Origin: Paenibacillus peoriae KCTC 3763
Lineage (GTDB): Bacteria > Bacillota > Bacilli > Paenibacillales > Paenibacillaceae
Direction of reading: 5' to 3'
Length of the DNA stretch: 64,000 nt
NCBI RefSeq assembly: GCF_000236805.1
Contig: NZ_AGFX01000041.1
Span: 186,001 to 250,000, forward strand
This document shows, one piece after another, positions 7,937-15,757 of this stretch (position 1 is its first letter; every line of letters starts with the position of its first letter). The notes beneath the pieces were generated by a model. It made no database searches and was not told the DNA's origin. It was given only the letters and a program-made list of their open reading frames with translations. The position numbers and the translations under genes were made by a program.

Positions 7937-8078
7937 ATCCTATTCTCCCCTTTGTTTTTTTGTATTCATAAGATTATCCGATTCCATCAAAAGAGTCTAA
8001 ACATTAATTTGCTATTTTATATAAATAATGTATATATTTTCAAGTTTTTTTGTTGGACATTAAATTAAATCTATCAAA

Positions 8079-8107
8079 CAAAAAAACGACATTGCTGTCG
8101 TTTTTTT
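8079..8107. terminator. Bidirectional terminator
   Basis: AACGAC and GTCGTT arms around ATTGCT are flanked by runs of A and T. It lies in the 260-bp gap between the Kelch gene and the end of the siderophore operon and would serve the latter on the minus strand. The rest of that gap shows nothing else. Confidence 0.75.
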
Positions 8108-8197
8108 AATAATGGATAGTATGAAACTCAAACTATAGACTACCTAAGAGACAAAAAAATATCCATATAGAGAAACCTGCTCGGCTACACATCAGAG

Positions 8198-9205
8198 CTA
8201 CTTCCTAAGCAGCAAATAGGCGAAATAAGGCACACCGATTAACGATACCATGATGCCCGCGGGAATACCGTCGGGATCGACGAGATTGCGACCAATTGTA
8301 TCGGCCATTAACAGCAGCCATCCGCCGAGCAGAACGGCGACGGGAATGAACAACTGATTGCGCGGGCCGACCAGTGCTTTGGCAATGTGCGGAGCCATCA
8401 ACCCGATAAACGCAATACCGCCCGTGACGGATACCGCCGATGCAGCCGCGGCAACTGCGGTCAGCATGAGAACGAGGCGTTCACGTTCAATTTGCACACC
8501 AGCGCCAATCGCCGACGCTTCGCTCAAAGCAAGTAAGTTAAGACGTTGAGACTTGTAAAGGGTAAACGGGATCAGCAAGATCAACCAGGGGAGCAGAGCC
8601 CAAATGAATGGCCAGTCCGTCCCCCAAATATTGCCCGCAATCCATTTTGCGATAAAATCGACCTTTGAGCGTTCTGCCGAGGAGATAATGACGATCATAA
8701 TCCCTGACAACGCGAGGGAGAAACCGACCCCGACCAGCACCATTCGGATGGGATCAAGCCCGCTCGTTCGGCTATACGAAAAGACATAGATCAAAGCTGC
8801 TGTTACCAATGCGCCAATAAAGGCCGCTAGCGGCAAAACATAAACGAGTGATCCAACATCGATCGGGAAGTACAAAAAGAAGCACGCAATTGCTACGCCA
8901 GCGCCAGAATTAATGCCAATGATGCCCGGGTCGGCCAAATCGTTGCGGGTGATACTTTGCAGAATGGAGCCTGACAACGCAAGCGCCATGCCCGACAGCA
9001 ATGTAATAAAAATCCGTGGCAGTCGGACAGAGAACAGGACAAATTCTTCCTTGAACGTGCCTTGACCGAACAAAACAGGAATCAGTCTATCAAGTGACAA
9101 AGACGAGTATCCCCAAGCCATGCTGGCTATAGCGGTAAGAACAATTAGTCCTAAACTGACCAACAGAATCAGACGCTGTTTTCGAACGAGCGCGGACAGA
9201 ATCAT
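8198..9205 (-). CDS. Iron-siderophore ABC transporter permease (FecCD family), second subunit
   Basis: The 335-residue, very hydrophobic protein has about ten membrane helices. It carries FecCD family motifs: RLPRIFITLLSGMALALSGS near residue 50, DPGIIGINSGAG near 95, and GGIAFIGLMAPHIAKALVG near residue 270, the loop that contacts the ATPase. It forms the import channel for ferric siderophore with its neighbour. Its ATG overlaps the stop of the upstream permease by 4 nt (ATGA), giving translational coupling. No ATP-binding subunit is encoded in this cluster. Confidence 0.92.
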   Translation of the reverse strand: MILSALVRKQRLILLVSLGLIVLTAIASMAWGYSSLSLDRLIPVLFGQGTFKEEFVLFSVRLPRIFITLLSGMALALSGSILQSITRNDLADPGIIGINSGAGVAIACFFLYFPIDVGSLVYVLPLAAFIGALVTAALIYVFSYSRTSGLDPIRMVLVGVGFSLALSGIMIVIISSAERSKVDFIAKWIAGNIWGTDWPFIWALLPWLILLIPFTLYKSQRLNLLALSEASAIGAGVQIERERLVLMLTAVAAAASAVSVTGGIAFIGLMAPHIAKALVGPRNQLFIPVAVLLGGWLLLMADTIGRNLVDPDGIPAGIMVSLIGVPYFAYLLLRK

Positions 9206-10209
9206 AAGAGAGCTTTACCTCCTCTACGCACGACGAGCAGAAAGAAGGGCAGGCCCAGCATGGCCACAATGGCTGCTACCGGCGTCTCGTAAGGTGCATT
9301 AATCGTGCGGCCCAGCGTATCTGCAAGCAGCATAAATGTAGCTCCCGCAAAAGCCGAAAAAGGCAGGATATACCGATAGTCAATACCAACCATTTTGCGG
9401 ACGATATGAGGGATCATCAGCCCTACGAATGCCATGTTTCCGACGAGCGCGACCGATGCACCCGTAATCACAATGACAAGGACGAACAGAATGCCTTTGA
9501 TCCACACCAGATTTTGCCCCAATCCAGTTGCTACCTCATCACTCAAGCTGAGAATACTCAGTTGGTTGGAAAGCATCAGAGCTACCGCAATTCCCAAAAG
9601 GATCACCGGCGCAATAGCTTGTAATTGTCCCCACGTTGTTCCAATCAGGCCTCCAGCAGTCCACATGGATACGTCCTTGGAAATTTTGAAAGCGATGCTG
9701 ACACCATCCGAGACGGCATACAGAAAGGCAGAAACAGCCGCTCCCGCAAGCACGATTCGGATCGGGGACAAATTGCCTTGGCGCATCGAGCCCAGTAAGA
9801 TGACCAAACCCGCTCCCAGTGCAGCGCCAAGAAAGCAAGCTACCATGATACCAAAGTAGTTTATCCCCGGGATGAATACAAAAGCCAGCGCGAGCGCCAT
9901 ATTAGCACCTGAAGTCAGACCCAGCAAACCCGGGTCGGCCAGTGGATTGCGAGTGACCCCCTGCATGATGGCCCCAGACACGGCAAACGCGGCACCAACC
10001 AAAATAGCCGCCAGCTCGCGGGGCAGTCGAATCTCGCGTAGAATGAGAATTTTATCATCCTTGACACTGGAGGCCAGTGCCAGCCATAGATCGTGTAGTG
10101 TCGTTTCTGCTGCACCGAATATCATGGAAATGACGAAACACAAAACGAGTGCCAACCCGCTGCCAAGGAGCTTATACGAAAAAGGAAAAGCACGTTGTTT
10201 ATTCTTCAT
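9202..10209 (-). CDS. Iron-siderophore ABC transporter permease (FecCD family), first subunit
   Basis: This 335-residue permease is paralogous to the next gene and has about ten helices. It shows the same signature elements: IRLPRELAAILVGAAFAVSG near residue 60, NPLADPGLLGLTSGANMAL near 90 and GNMAFVGLMIPHIVRKMVG near 275. It pairs with the downstream permease to form a heterodimeric channel, as FhuB/FhuG or FeuB/FeuC do. It lies 66 nt after the binding protein gene, separated by a strong hairpin. Expression should follow the Fur-type site upstream of the binding protein. Confidence 0.92.
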   Translation of the reverse strand: MKNKQRAFPFSYKLLGSGLALVLCFVISMIFGAAETTLHDLWLALASSVKDDKILILREIRLPRELAAILVGAAFAVSGAIMQGVTRNPLADPGLLGLTSGANMALALAFVFIPGINYFGIMVACFLGAALGAGLVILLGSMRQGNLSPIRIVLAGAAVSAFLYAVSDGVSIAFKISKDVSMWTAGGLIGTTWGQLQAIAPVILLGIAVALMLSNQLSILSLSDEVATGLGQNLVWIKGILFVLVIVITGASVALVGNMAFVGLMIPHIVRKMVGIDYRYILPFSAFAGATFMLLADTLGRTINAPYETPVAAIVAMLGLPFFLLVVRRGGKALL

Positions 10210-10236
10210 GGACTCTCATCTTTTCTTTAATGAAAT

Positions 10237-10274
10237 ATGTGAAGGAACTGTTGAGATAACCAGTTCCTTCACAT
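10237..10274 (-). promoter_or_regulatory. Perfect 14-bp intercistronic hairpin
   Basis: Arms ATGTGAAGGAACTG and CAGTTCCTTCACAT pair perfectly around a 10-nt loop, between the binding protein stop and the first permease. No T run follows on the minus strand, so full termination is unlikely. It probably protects the binding protein mRNA 3' end or partly attenuates the permease genes. Confidence 0.75.
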
Positions 10275-10275
10275 C

Positions 10276-11220
10276 CTACTGACCGAGAAAGTGTTGAATG
10301 AAAAATTTCAGCTGGTACTCCATGCTGAGCGGATCGTTAAAGTAGAATACTTTTGCGTTGGCCTCAAAGACGCGTTGATTCTTAACGGCAGGAATATTTT
10401 TGTACGTTTCGGTGTTCTGGAATGAATTGTCCTCATCCGCGTTTTTACTGAAAATGACGTAATCACCCAGGTAATCTTTCATTACCTCTGTCGATAAAGC
10501 AAAATAACCTTCTTTCTGTGTTGCTTCCTTCACTTTTTTCGGCATAGGAAGTCCGAACTCCTGATAGAGAATTTCGGTGCCGCGGCCAAAGTTATCGCCA
10601 TATACATAAAGCTGCTTATTGAACGTCTCGATGACCGAAACTGTTGCATTGGCTCCGATCTTCGCCTTGATCTCTTTTCCGGCTTTTTGGGCCCGGGCTG
10701 TAAAGTCATCGATCCAGGCTTGTGCTTCTTTTTCTTTATTCAACAATTTGCCGATTTCACGTTGCTGGGTTAAGAAATCCACCTTGCCATATGTATAAGT
10801 GACAGTAGGAGCGATTTGCTTAAATTTATCGACATTTTTAATATCGGAAAGCCCGATAATAAGATCCGGATTCAACTCAATGATCTTCTCCAGACTTTCG
10901 TCCGTAACCGCCTCTGCACCTTTCAGCTCCTCAGCAAAATTCGGATTGTTCTTGGACATTTCGTCCACGCCGACCAGCGGTACACCAAGCGCCATCACAT
11001 TACCTGTTAAAAATCGGGTAAGCACAACGACGCGCTGCGGATGGGTCGGAACCTCTACAGGGCCATTCTCGGATAGATAGGTAAATGTGGAGGATTTCGC
11101 CTCCGAAGAAGACGCAGAAGGCGAACTTTTACCATTGTCGGCATTGTTCGCTTGATTTCCACCGCATGCACTTAATACAACTACAAGAACAAGTACCAGC
11201 GGAATAAAAAGCTTTTTCAT
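10276..11220 (-). CDS. Iron-siderophore ABC transporter substrate-binding lipoprotein
   Basis: The 314-residue protein has a lipoprotein signal with lipobox LSAC (Cys19), a Ser/Asn-rich linker and a class III periplasmic-binding-protein fold. Family features include PQRVVVLTRFLTGNVMALGV near residue 63 and LNPDLIIGLSDIKN near 115. It would capture a ferric siderophore (catecholate or hydroxamate not resolved) at the outer face of the membrane and deliver it to the two permeases encoded next. Upstream lie a Fur-box-like site and a 25-bp palindrome, consistent with iron repression plus activation by the neighbouring AraC-type regulator. Confidence 0.92.
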   Translation of the reverse strand: MKKLFIPLVLVLVVVLSACGGNQANNADNGKSSPSASSSEAKSSTFTYLSENGPVEVPTHPQRVVVLTRFLTGNVMALGVPLVGVDEMSKNNPNFAEELKGAEAVTDESLEKIIELNPDLIIGLSDIKNVDKFKQIAPTVTYTYGKVDFLTQQREIGKLLNKEKEAQAWIDDFTARAQKAGKEIKAKIGANATVSVIETFNKQLYVYGDNFGRGTEILYQEFGLPMPKKVKEATQKEGYFALSTEVMKDYLGDYVIFSKNADEDNSFQNTETYKNIPAVKNQRVFEANAKVFYFNDPLSMEYQLKFFIQHFLGQ

Positions 11221-11274
11221 AAGATGACTCTCTCCCTTTCCAAACGCTATGTTTCAATGATTAATCGTATCGTG

Positions 11275-11299
11275 CAAAGGATGCTAATAGCATCCTTTG
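11275..11299. promoter_or_regulatory. Perfect 12-bp-arm palindrome upstream of the siderophore operon
   Basis: CAAAGGATGCTA and TAGCATCCTTTG flank one central A. It lies about 55 nt before the binding protein ATG and next to the Fur-like site. There is no T run after it, so it is a better candidate operator than terminator; the Btr-like regulator encoded upstream is the obvious ligand (inference). Confidence 0.6.
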
Positions 11300-11307
11300 A
11301 TTGATTA

Positions 11308-11322
11308 TGAAATTCATTCTCA
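11308..11322. promoter_or_regulatory. Fur-box-like site
   Basis: TGAAATT-C-ATTCTCA matches the 7-1-7 Fur consensus TGATAAT-N-ATTATCA at 11 of 14 positions. Its place upstream of a siderophore uptake operon supports the call. Confidence 0.7.
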
Positions 11323-11391
11323 TTGGTATAAACTATTATATGGGTCAAATATATACCCAACCATGGCTTTTTGTTTGGAAAATGACTTGGA

Positions 11392-13119
11392 TTATTGGTT
11401 ACTTGTAAATAAAGCTACCGCGCGTTGAAGTTGCAAACGAATAGAAACCGGGTTGTAAGGCACCCATTCATCCAGATCCAGCAGATGAACACAGTTCCTC
11501 TGTACGGCAGGAAGCCTGCTCCAATAAGGAGACCTGAATATCATTTCCGTATGTGCAGTGGAACCTTTTTCATCTGGAAACATGATCACTAATAATCGGG
11601 CACCCGCATAATCTGCGAGTTCTGATAGTTCAATCGAAACGGAATGAAATTGATCCCCCAGCCTCTTTATCTCCTGCCCGATCAATTCAGGGGGCTTTAG
11701 GCCTAGAGATTGATAGATTACATATCCGACATTCCGCGCTCCATAAACGAACAGTCCCTCCGGCTTCATCACCACAATCGTTATGATTTCATTAACAATT
11801 GTGCTTTGCTGCACCAGTGAACGGGCTACCCGTTCCTCATCTTCAAAAGCGGCCAACCACCGCTCCGCCTGCTCGCTCCTCTGAATAGCATGAGCGATAC
11901 GACGCAGGTGCTCCTTCCATCCCAGTTCCATCCATGAAATTTCCACGATAGGTGCTATAACTCGCAAATGTTCAGGATTCAGCCCATATTCGTGCAAATG
12001 CTGTTTGGCTGCAATGATCAACTCGATGTTGGTATCAAGCAATACCGAGTTCACCTGTTCAGCAGAACAGTTCGTATTGATAAACATCATCGTTTGCGGC
12101 GACTCCAGACCATTCGTCTTCACATATTCGCTGCTCTCCGAAATAGTGACAGCGGGCTCCAAACCAAGCAACAAGAGATGGCTGGCGTAAGGTGTAAGCA
12201 ATACGGCCACATGTTGAAATGGTCTGCGGTTGTAGCTTGAAGGTGATGCTCCCGTATGCTGCTTAAAACGACGGCTCAGATAAAATTCATCCTTGTACCC
12301 TACCTTAAGGGCAATTTCCCGGAGCGTGCCTGATCCGCTAATTAATAGCTCCTTGGCTCGGTGAACACGCAGCCTTGACAAGTATTCGTTGGGAGAAAAG
12401 CCGGTGAGCTGCTTAAACTGGATGGAATAGTGAGATCGGCTCACGCCTGCAATCGCAGCTAACTGCTCACGCGTTATTTTTTCGCTATAGTGGTTTTCCA
12501 AATAAGCAATGCTGCGTTCCATGGACGGCTGCTCATCAGCAGCATACTTGGCTTCCATTCGCTCCAACAATTGGAGAATGATTTGGTGAAATATAATTTG
12601 GTTCTGCACATGGCGGGCTTCACTAGCTGGCGAACGATTGATATACAGTTCCTCCACATGAGTCACTATTACAGGTTCACAGGGAAAGAACTGAATATTG
12701 GGATTGGAGACCACTTCGCTTTTACGTATCATTGCACTTTCGGGAAGAGGAGCCCCCTGCTCTCGTGTACGGATTGAAAGCTTATAAGCATGAAGGGGTT
12801 GCAAAAGATTCGTAATTAAAACGGCATGGCTATGCGCCGGGAGCAGCATGACGCTACCTTCTACAAGTTCGTAAGTTTGATCATCGGCCTGAAGAGTGCC
12901 CCTGCCGCTGGCAATTGCAATCAATACGGTTACATTCTCATGAATAGTGTACATCGGAAAATTCGAGGTGCAGTACAGCGAATAAATGCTGTCAGCAGTA
13001 TATAAAGGAAAGTGGGACTCTGCCCACTCCGAAACAACGTTGTTCACAACCCAAGCCCCCATCATCATAAAAGTGAGAAACGTTTCTCTTTTTTCGTTTC
13101 TCTGTATCTTATTAAGCAA
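11392..13119 (-). CDS. AraC-family regulator fused to a siderophore-binding domain (Btr-like)
   Basis: The protein has up to 575 residues. An N-terminal cupin-like sensing region spans about residues 20-140. An AraC double helix-turn-helix follows at ~200-300 (ITREQLAAIAGVSRSHYSIQ and the GYKDEFYLSRRFKQHTGASP signature). The C-terminal ~270 residues are a cytoplasmic copy of a siderophore-binding protein. This is the layout of Bacillus Btr, which senses the ferric siderophore and activates uptake genes. The start is uncertain: TTG at 13119 or ATGs at 13062-13068, none with a good Shine-Dalgarno sequence. A palindrome GAGAAACGTTTCTC (13075-13088) and an inverted repeat TAGTATA/TATACTA (13134-13158) lie around the 5' end and may be autoregulatory. 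Confidence 0.85.
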   Translation of the reverse strand: MLNKIQRNEKRETFLTFMMMGAWVVNNVVSEWAESHFPLYTADSIYSLYCTSNFPMYTIHENVTVLIAIASGRGTLQADDQTYELVEGSVMLLPAHSHAVLITNLLQPLHAYKLSIRTREQGAPLPESAMIRKSEVVSNPNIQFFPCEPVIVTHVEELYINRSPASEARHVQNQIIFHQIILQLLERMEAKYAADEQPSMERSIAYLENHYSEKITREQLAAIAGVSRSHYSIQFKQLTGFSPNEYLSRLRVHRAKELLISGSGTLREIALKVGYKDEFYLSRRFKQHTGASPSSYNRRPFQHVAVLLTPYASHLLLLGLEPAVTISESSEYVKTNGLESPQTMMFINTNCSAEQVNSVLLDTNIELIIAAKQHLHEYGLNPEHLRVIAPIVEISWMELGWKEHLRRIAHAIQRSEQAERWLAAFEDEERVARSLVQQSTIVNEIITIVVMKPEGLFVYGARNVGYVIYQSLGLKPPELIGQEIKRLGDQFHSVSIELSELADYAGARLLVIMFPDEKGSTAHTEMIFRSPYWSRLPAVQRNCVHLLDLDEWVPYNPVSIRLQLQRAVALFTSNQ

Positions 13120-13401
13120 AAAAGCTAATGATTTAGTATAAAAACAATATCTATACTATAAATGATCAAACCTGCTTCATGCTATCTTTATAGCTCCAGA
13201 AGCTGGTAGGCATAATCTTCCATCAGATAGCACACATTATGAATAATGGCCGCTCAAGACAGGCATGGATTTTGACAGCACAAGGTCTGTTCATGCTAAA
13301 GCGCTACGAAATTGAGTTCGCAGAAATGGTGTGATCAAGCTGAAGCGAAGCTGTGCTCCTCCGTCCCTGCAACCAAAACCAATAAAGAAGGAGTAGCTCC
13401 T

Positions 13402-13773
13402 ATGGAAACACAACATGAAGCCCATCCAAGAAAACCGCGTGTGGTGACGTTTGTTCAAATTCTGATTTACCTTGCAGCAATATTGAATGTATTTAACGGA
13501 ATCTACTCGTTTGGCAGTGCGGAAATGATCAAGAAGGTCCTGTGTATTGTCATGATTGTCTTTGGAATTGTGGCAGTGTATGTAGCTTCTCGTCTGAACA
13601 TTCCCGCTGCCTCCCCACTCAACGCGGCTTTTGTTCTTTCCGGCATTTTAATTGTGCTGCGGATCGTCGAATTCGCCGTTTGGCACAGCATCGGATTTTT
13701 ACTAGGCGTTATCCTCCCCATCATCGTGATCTGGAGATTAAACAGCCCGGAAGCAAAAGCCTGGTTTCGTTAA
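13402..13773 (+). CDS. Small membrane protein, four predicted helices, function unknown
   Basis: The 124-residue protein has a short charged N-terminus and about four hydrophobic helices (VVTFVQILIYLAAILNVFNG, then a KVLCIVMIVFGIVAVYV helix and two more). I recognise no catalytic motif or named family. The ATG at 13402 follows AAGAAGGAG; an upstream in-frame start at 13312 lacks a ribosome site and gives an unlikely N-terminus. It is followed 59 nt later by a lipase-like gene on the same strand, so they may be co-transcribed. The 282-bp gap before it contains only a short open fragment (13194-13334) and a TTGACA hexamer at 13271. Confidence 0.7.
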   Translation: METQHEAHPRKPRVVTFVQILIYLAAILNVFNGIYSFGSAEMIKKVLCIVMIVFGIVAVYVASRLNIPAASPLNAAFVLSGILIVLRIVEFAVWHSIGFLLGVILPIIVIWRLNSPEAKAWFR

Positions 13774-13832
13774 GAGAATTATGCCAACTCTCATTTGTCA
13801 TTCATCGCAGATCGTACAGGAGGAGTATTAGC

Positions 13833-14846
13833 ATGAAAATCATCAAAAGAGCGTTGCTAATTGTTCTTAGTATTCTGATGATTGTCTTGACAGGGATATT
13901 CACCTTTGCCGCCACCCCGCTTTCAACTTGCCAATTCCCTAACAACGTGGTTTCTAATGTAGCATCAGACGGTGTTGGCCAATCCGGTGCAAACATGGAT
14001 AATCGACTGGCAACTGATCATGTTCAATATGTAGAATCGAATGATCATATTCGATTGGCTTACCGTAGTTACGTTCCCGCTAATCCCAAAGCTGTTGTCA
14101 TATTTTATCACGGTTCAGGCGCTAACAGCGCGGCAGGGTATCAACCGATAGGGGAACAATTAAGTCAAAATTATGGGATCGCAACGTACCTGCCGGACAT
14201 TCGAGGGCATGGATTGTCTGGCGGTGACCGCGGAGACGCACCGAGTGTAGATCAAGTGTACGATGATATCACAAGCATTATAGATACTGCACATCGTCAG
14301 TTTCCTTCCGTACCTGTATTTTTGGGCGGACACTCTGCCGGAGCCGGTTTGGTAGTAAATTATATTCATTCTCCCCATCATGAATCCGTAAATGGTTATT
14401 TGTTCGTTGCACCGGATTTTGGTCCCAAATCCAATACGATGTATGAAGGCAATGGCAATTTCGCAACAGTATGTACCAAAGCATTTGTGGCCCACGAACT
14501 TACTGGCGGATTGTTTAAAGGACATGCGGCAGGAGTGCGGTACAACTATTCAGAAGAACAGATGAAGTCAGGTATAGGGTTTGTCCAGTATAACAGTGTC
14601 AATATGGCGCTGACGTTAAACCCTGGACGGCCGTCACAGGAGGTTGCCGGAATTGACAGGCCGTTCGGTCTATGGGTGGGGGCCGAGGATGAAATTATGA
14701 ATCCGCAAAAAGTTGTGGCCTTCGCCAAGCTGGCAACACAGGTGAGCCATGAATCATCTACCACAATCGTGCCTGGCGAAAAACATTTAACCATACTCAA
14801 TCACGCAGCAAAGTTAATCGGACCATGGGTATTGCAAGCATCATAA
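13833..14846 (+). CDS. Exported or membrane-anchored alpha/beta hydrolase (lysophospholipase-like)
   Basis: The 337-residue protein has an N-terminal hydrophobic segment at residues 5-27 (signal peptide or anchor), then an alpha/beta hydrolase of the monoacylglycerol-lipase/lysophospholipase kind. The oxyanion loop is FYHGSGAN near 93, LPDIRGHGLSGG lies near 121, the nucleophile elbow is GGHSAGAG near 165-172, a candidate acid is in VGAEDEIMN and the catalytic His in PGEKHLT. The ATG at 13833 is chosen because AGGAGG lies 9 nt before it; longer upstream frames overlap the preceding gene without a ribosome site. A terminator follows. Confidence 0.85.
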   Translation: MKIIKRALLIVLSILMIVLTGIFTFAATPLSTCQFPNNVVSNVASDGVGQSGANMDNRLATDHVQYVESNDHIRLAYRSYVPANPKAVVIFYHGSGANSAAGYQPIGEQLSQNYGIATYLPDIRGHGLSGGDRGDAPSVDQVYDDITSIIDTAHRQFPSVPVFLGGHSAGAGLVVNYIHSPHHESVNGYLFVAPDFGPKSNTMYEGNGNFATVCTKAFVAHELTGGLFKGHAAGVRYNYSEEQMKSGIGFVQYNSVNMALTLNPGRPSQEVAGIDRPFGLWVGAEDEIMNPQKVVAFAKLATQVSHESSTTIVPGEKHLTILNHAAKLIGPWVLQAS

Positions 14847-14857
14847 CATGAAGACAT

Positions 14858-14910
14858 AACAAAAAAAACGGCATCTCTGCCGTTTTTTCTAAAGGATGGG
14901 CTCTCAGAGG
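14858..14910 (+). repeat. Left copy of a direct repeat containing a tRNA-Lys 3' end and its terminator
   Basis: The segment reads AAC, eight A, a CGGCA-TCTC-TGCCG hairpin, a T run, CTAAAGGATGG, then CTCTCAG. It matches 23982-24032 in order and orientation with about five substitutions and one indel. The right copy is the genuine 3' end of tRNA-Lys plus its terminator; here only 10-13 nt of the tRNA remain. It also acts as terminator for the hydrolase gene (14861-14888). It resembles an attachment-site remnant. Confidence 0.65.
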
Positions 14911-15737
14911 CACCCATTTATATAAGCAATGCTCTGGTCGATATCCTGTTCCTTTGTTTCTTCTAATAGAATATTTAGATAAGGCTTCTTATCTTTTAAT
15001 AATTTCAGTAGAAAATGATAGTTTAATATCCCTTTTCCAACAGGCACAAACTTTATCGCATGATCCTCAATCATTAAATCCTTTGCATGCATAATCACGA
15101 TTCTGTCTCCAAAAAGATCAAATGCTTCCTGGAAAACAGACTCCTGATTTTGATAATTATTCAGGGAAATAAAGTTAGCCGGGTCAAAGATGACCTGAAG
15201 ATTATTAGACGGAACACTATCCAGCAATCTTCTCATCCGCTCCGGTGTATGAATAGGATGATTCATTCCTCCCTCAATTCCCACGATTACACCGAACTTT
15301 TCTGCTTCCGCTACAAGCTCTCTGACGCTTTCCACTACATCCAAAAAAGGCTTTTCAGTAAAATTTTCTTCGGTATAGACAATCTCCGGGTTTACATTTC
15401 CCGTCTCAGTTCCAACAATGCTGCAGCCAAAATCACGGGCAAACCGGATATGCTCCTTGAACCGATCCAATTCTTTTCTTCTTAGACTTGGATCAGGATG
15501 GATCATGTTGATGTAGCAGCCTAAAACCGCTATTTGCACATCTTTTTTCCGAAAAATACGACTTATATAGTGAGCAATGCCAGGGCTAAAACTTCCTAGC
15601 TTTGTATTTACATCATGTAGCGATTTACTTACGGCTAACTGTACGGATGTCAATCCTTTACTTGATATGATATTCACTGCTTCTGGTAAAGAAACGTTTT
15701 CAATATCATGTGCCCGAATTCCTAAATTTGCATTCAT
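14904..15737 (-). CDS. Sugar (phosphate) isomerase/epimerase, TIM-barrel family
   Basis: The 277-residue protein matches the AP-endonuclease-2/xylose-isomerase-like TIM-barrel family. Metal-ligand blocks include VGTETGNVNPE near residue 115, GVIVGIEGGMNH near 150, VIFDPANFI near 183 and VIMHAKDL near 213. Members isomerise or epimerise keto-sugars or inositol derivatives; the exact substrate is not readable, but context suggests a product of pectin breakdown. ATG at 15737 is chosen over an upstream GTG because GGAGGACAGGT directly precedes it. It is the last gene of the GH105-symporter-isomerase run. Its stop codon lies inside the tRNA-derived direct repeat, so the island end cuts close to this gene. 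Confidence 0.8.
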   Translation of the reverse strand: MNANLGIRAHDIENVSLPEAVNIISSKGLTSVQLAVSKSLHDVNTKLGSFSPGIAHYISRIFRKKDVQIAVLGCYINMIHPDPSLRRKELDRFKEHIRFARDFGCSIVGTETGNVNPEIVYTEENFTEKPFLDVVESVRELVAEAEKFGVIVGIEGGMNHPIHTPERMRRLLDSVPSNNLQVIFDPANFISLNNYQNQESVFQEAFDLFGDRIVIMHAKDLMIEDHAIKFVPVGKGILNYHFLLKLLKDKKPYLNILLEETKEQDIDQSIAYINGCL

Positions 15738-15757
15738 ACCTGTCCTCCAGTTCACAC

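Noticed and set aside
8079-8107. Hairpin similar to the tRNA-Lys terminator, considered as a third copy of the island repeat
   Set aside because: Only the hairpin and flanking A/T runs match; the CTAAAGGATGG-CTCTCAG tRNA part is absent, so it is just a terminator of like sequence.
13194-13334. Open plus-strand fragment (about 46 codons) before the small membrane protein gene, ending LKRYEIEFAEMV
   Set aside because: It has no start with a ribosome site and no family I can name. It may be the tail of a lost gene, but the evidence is too thin to annotate.
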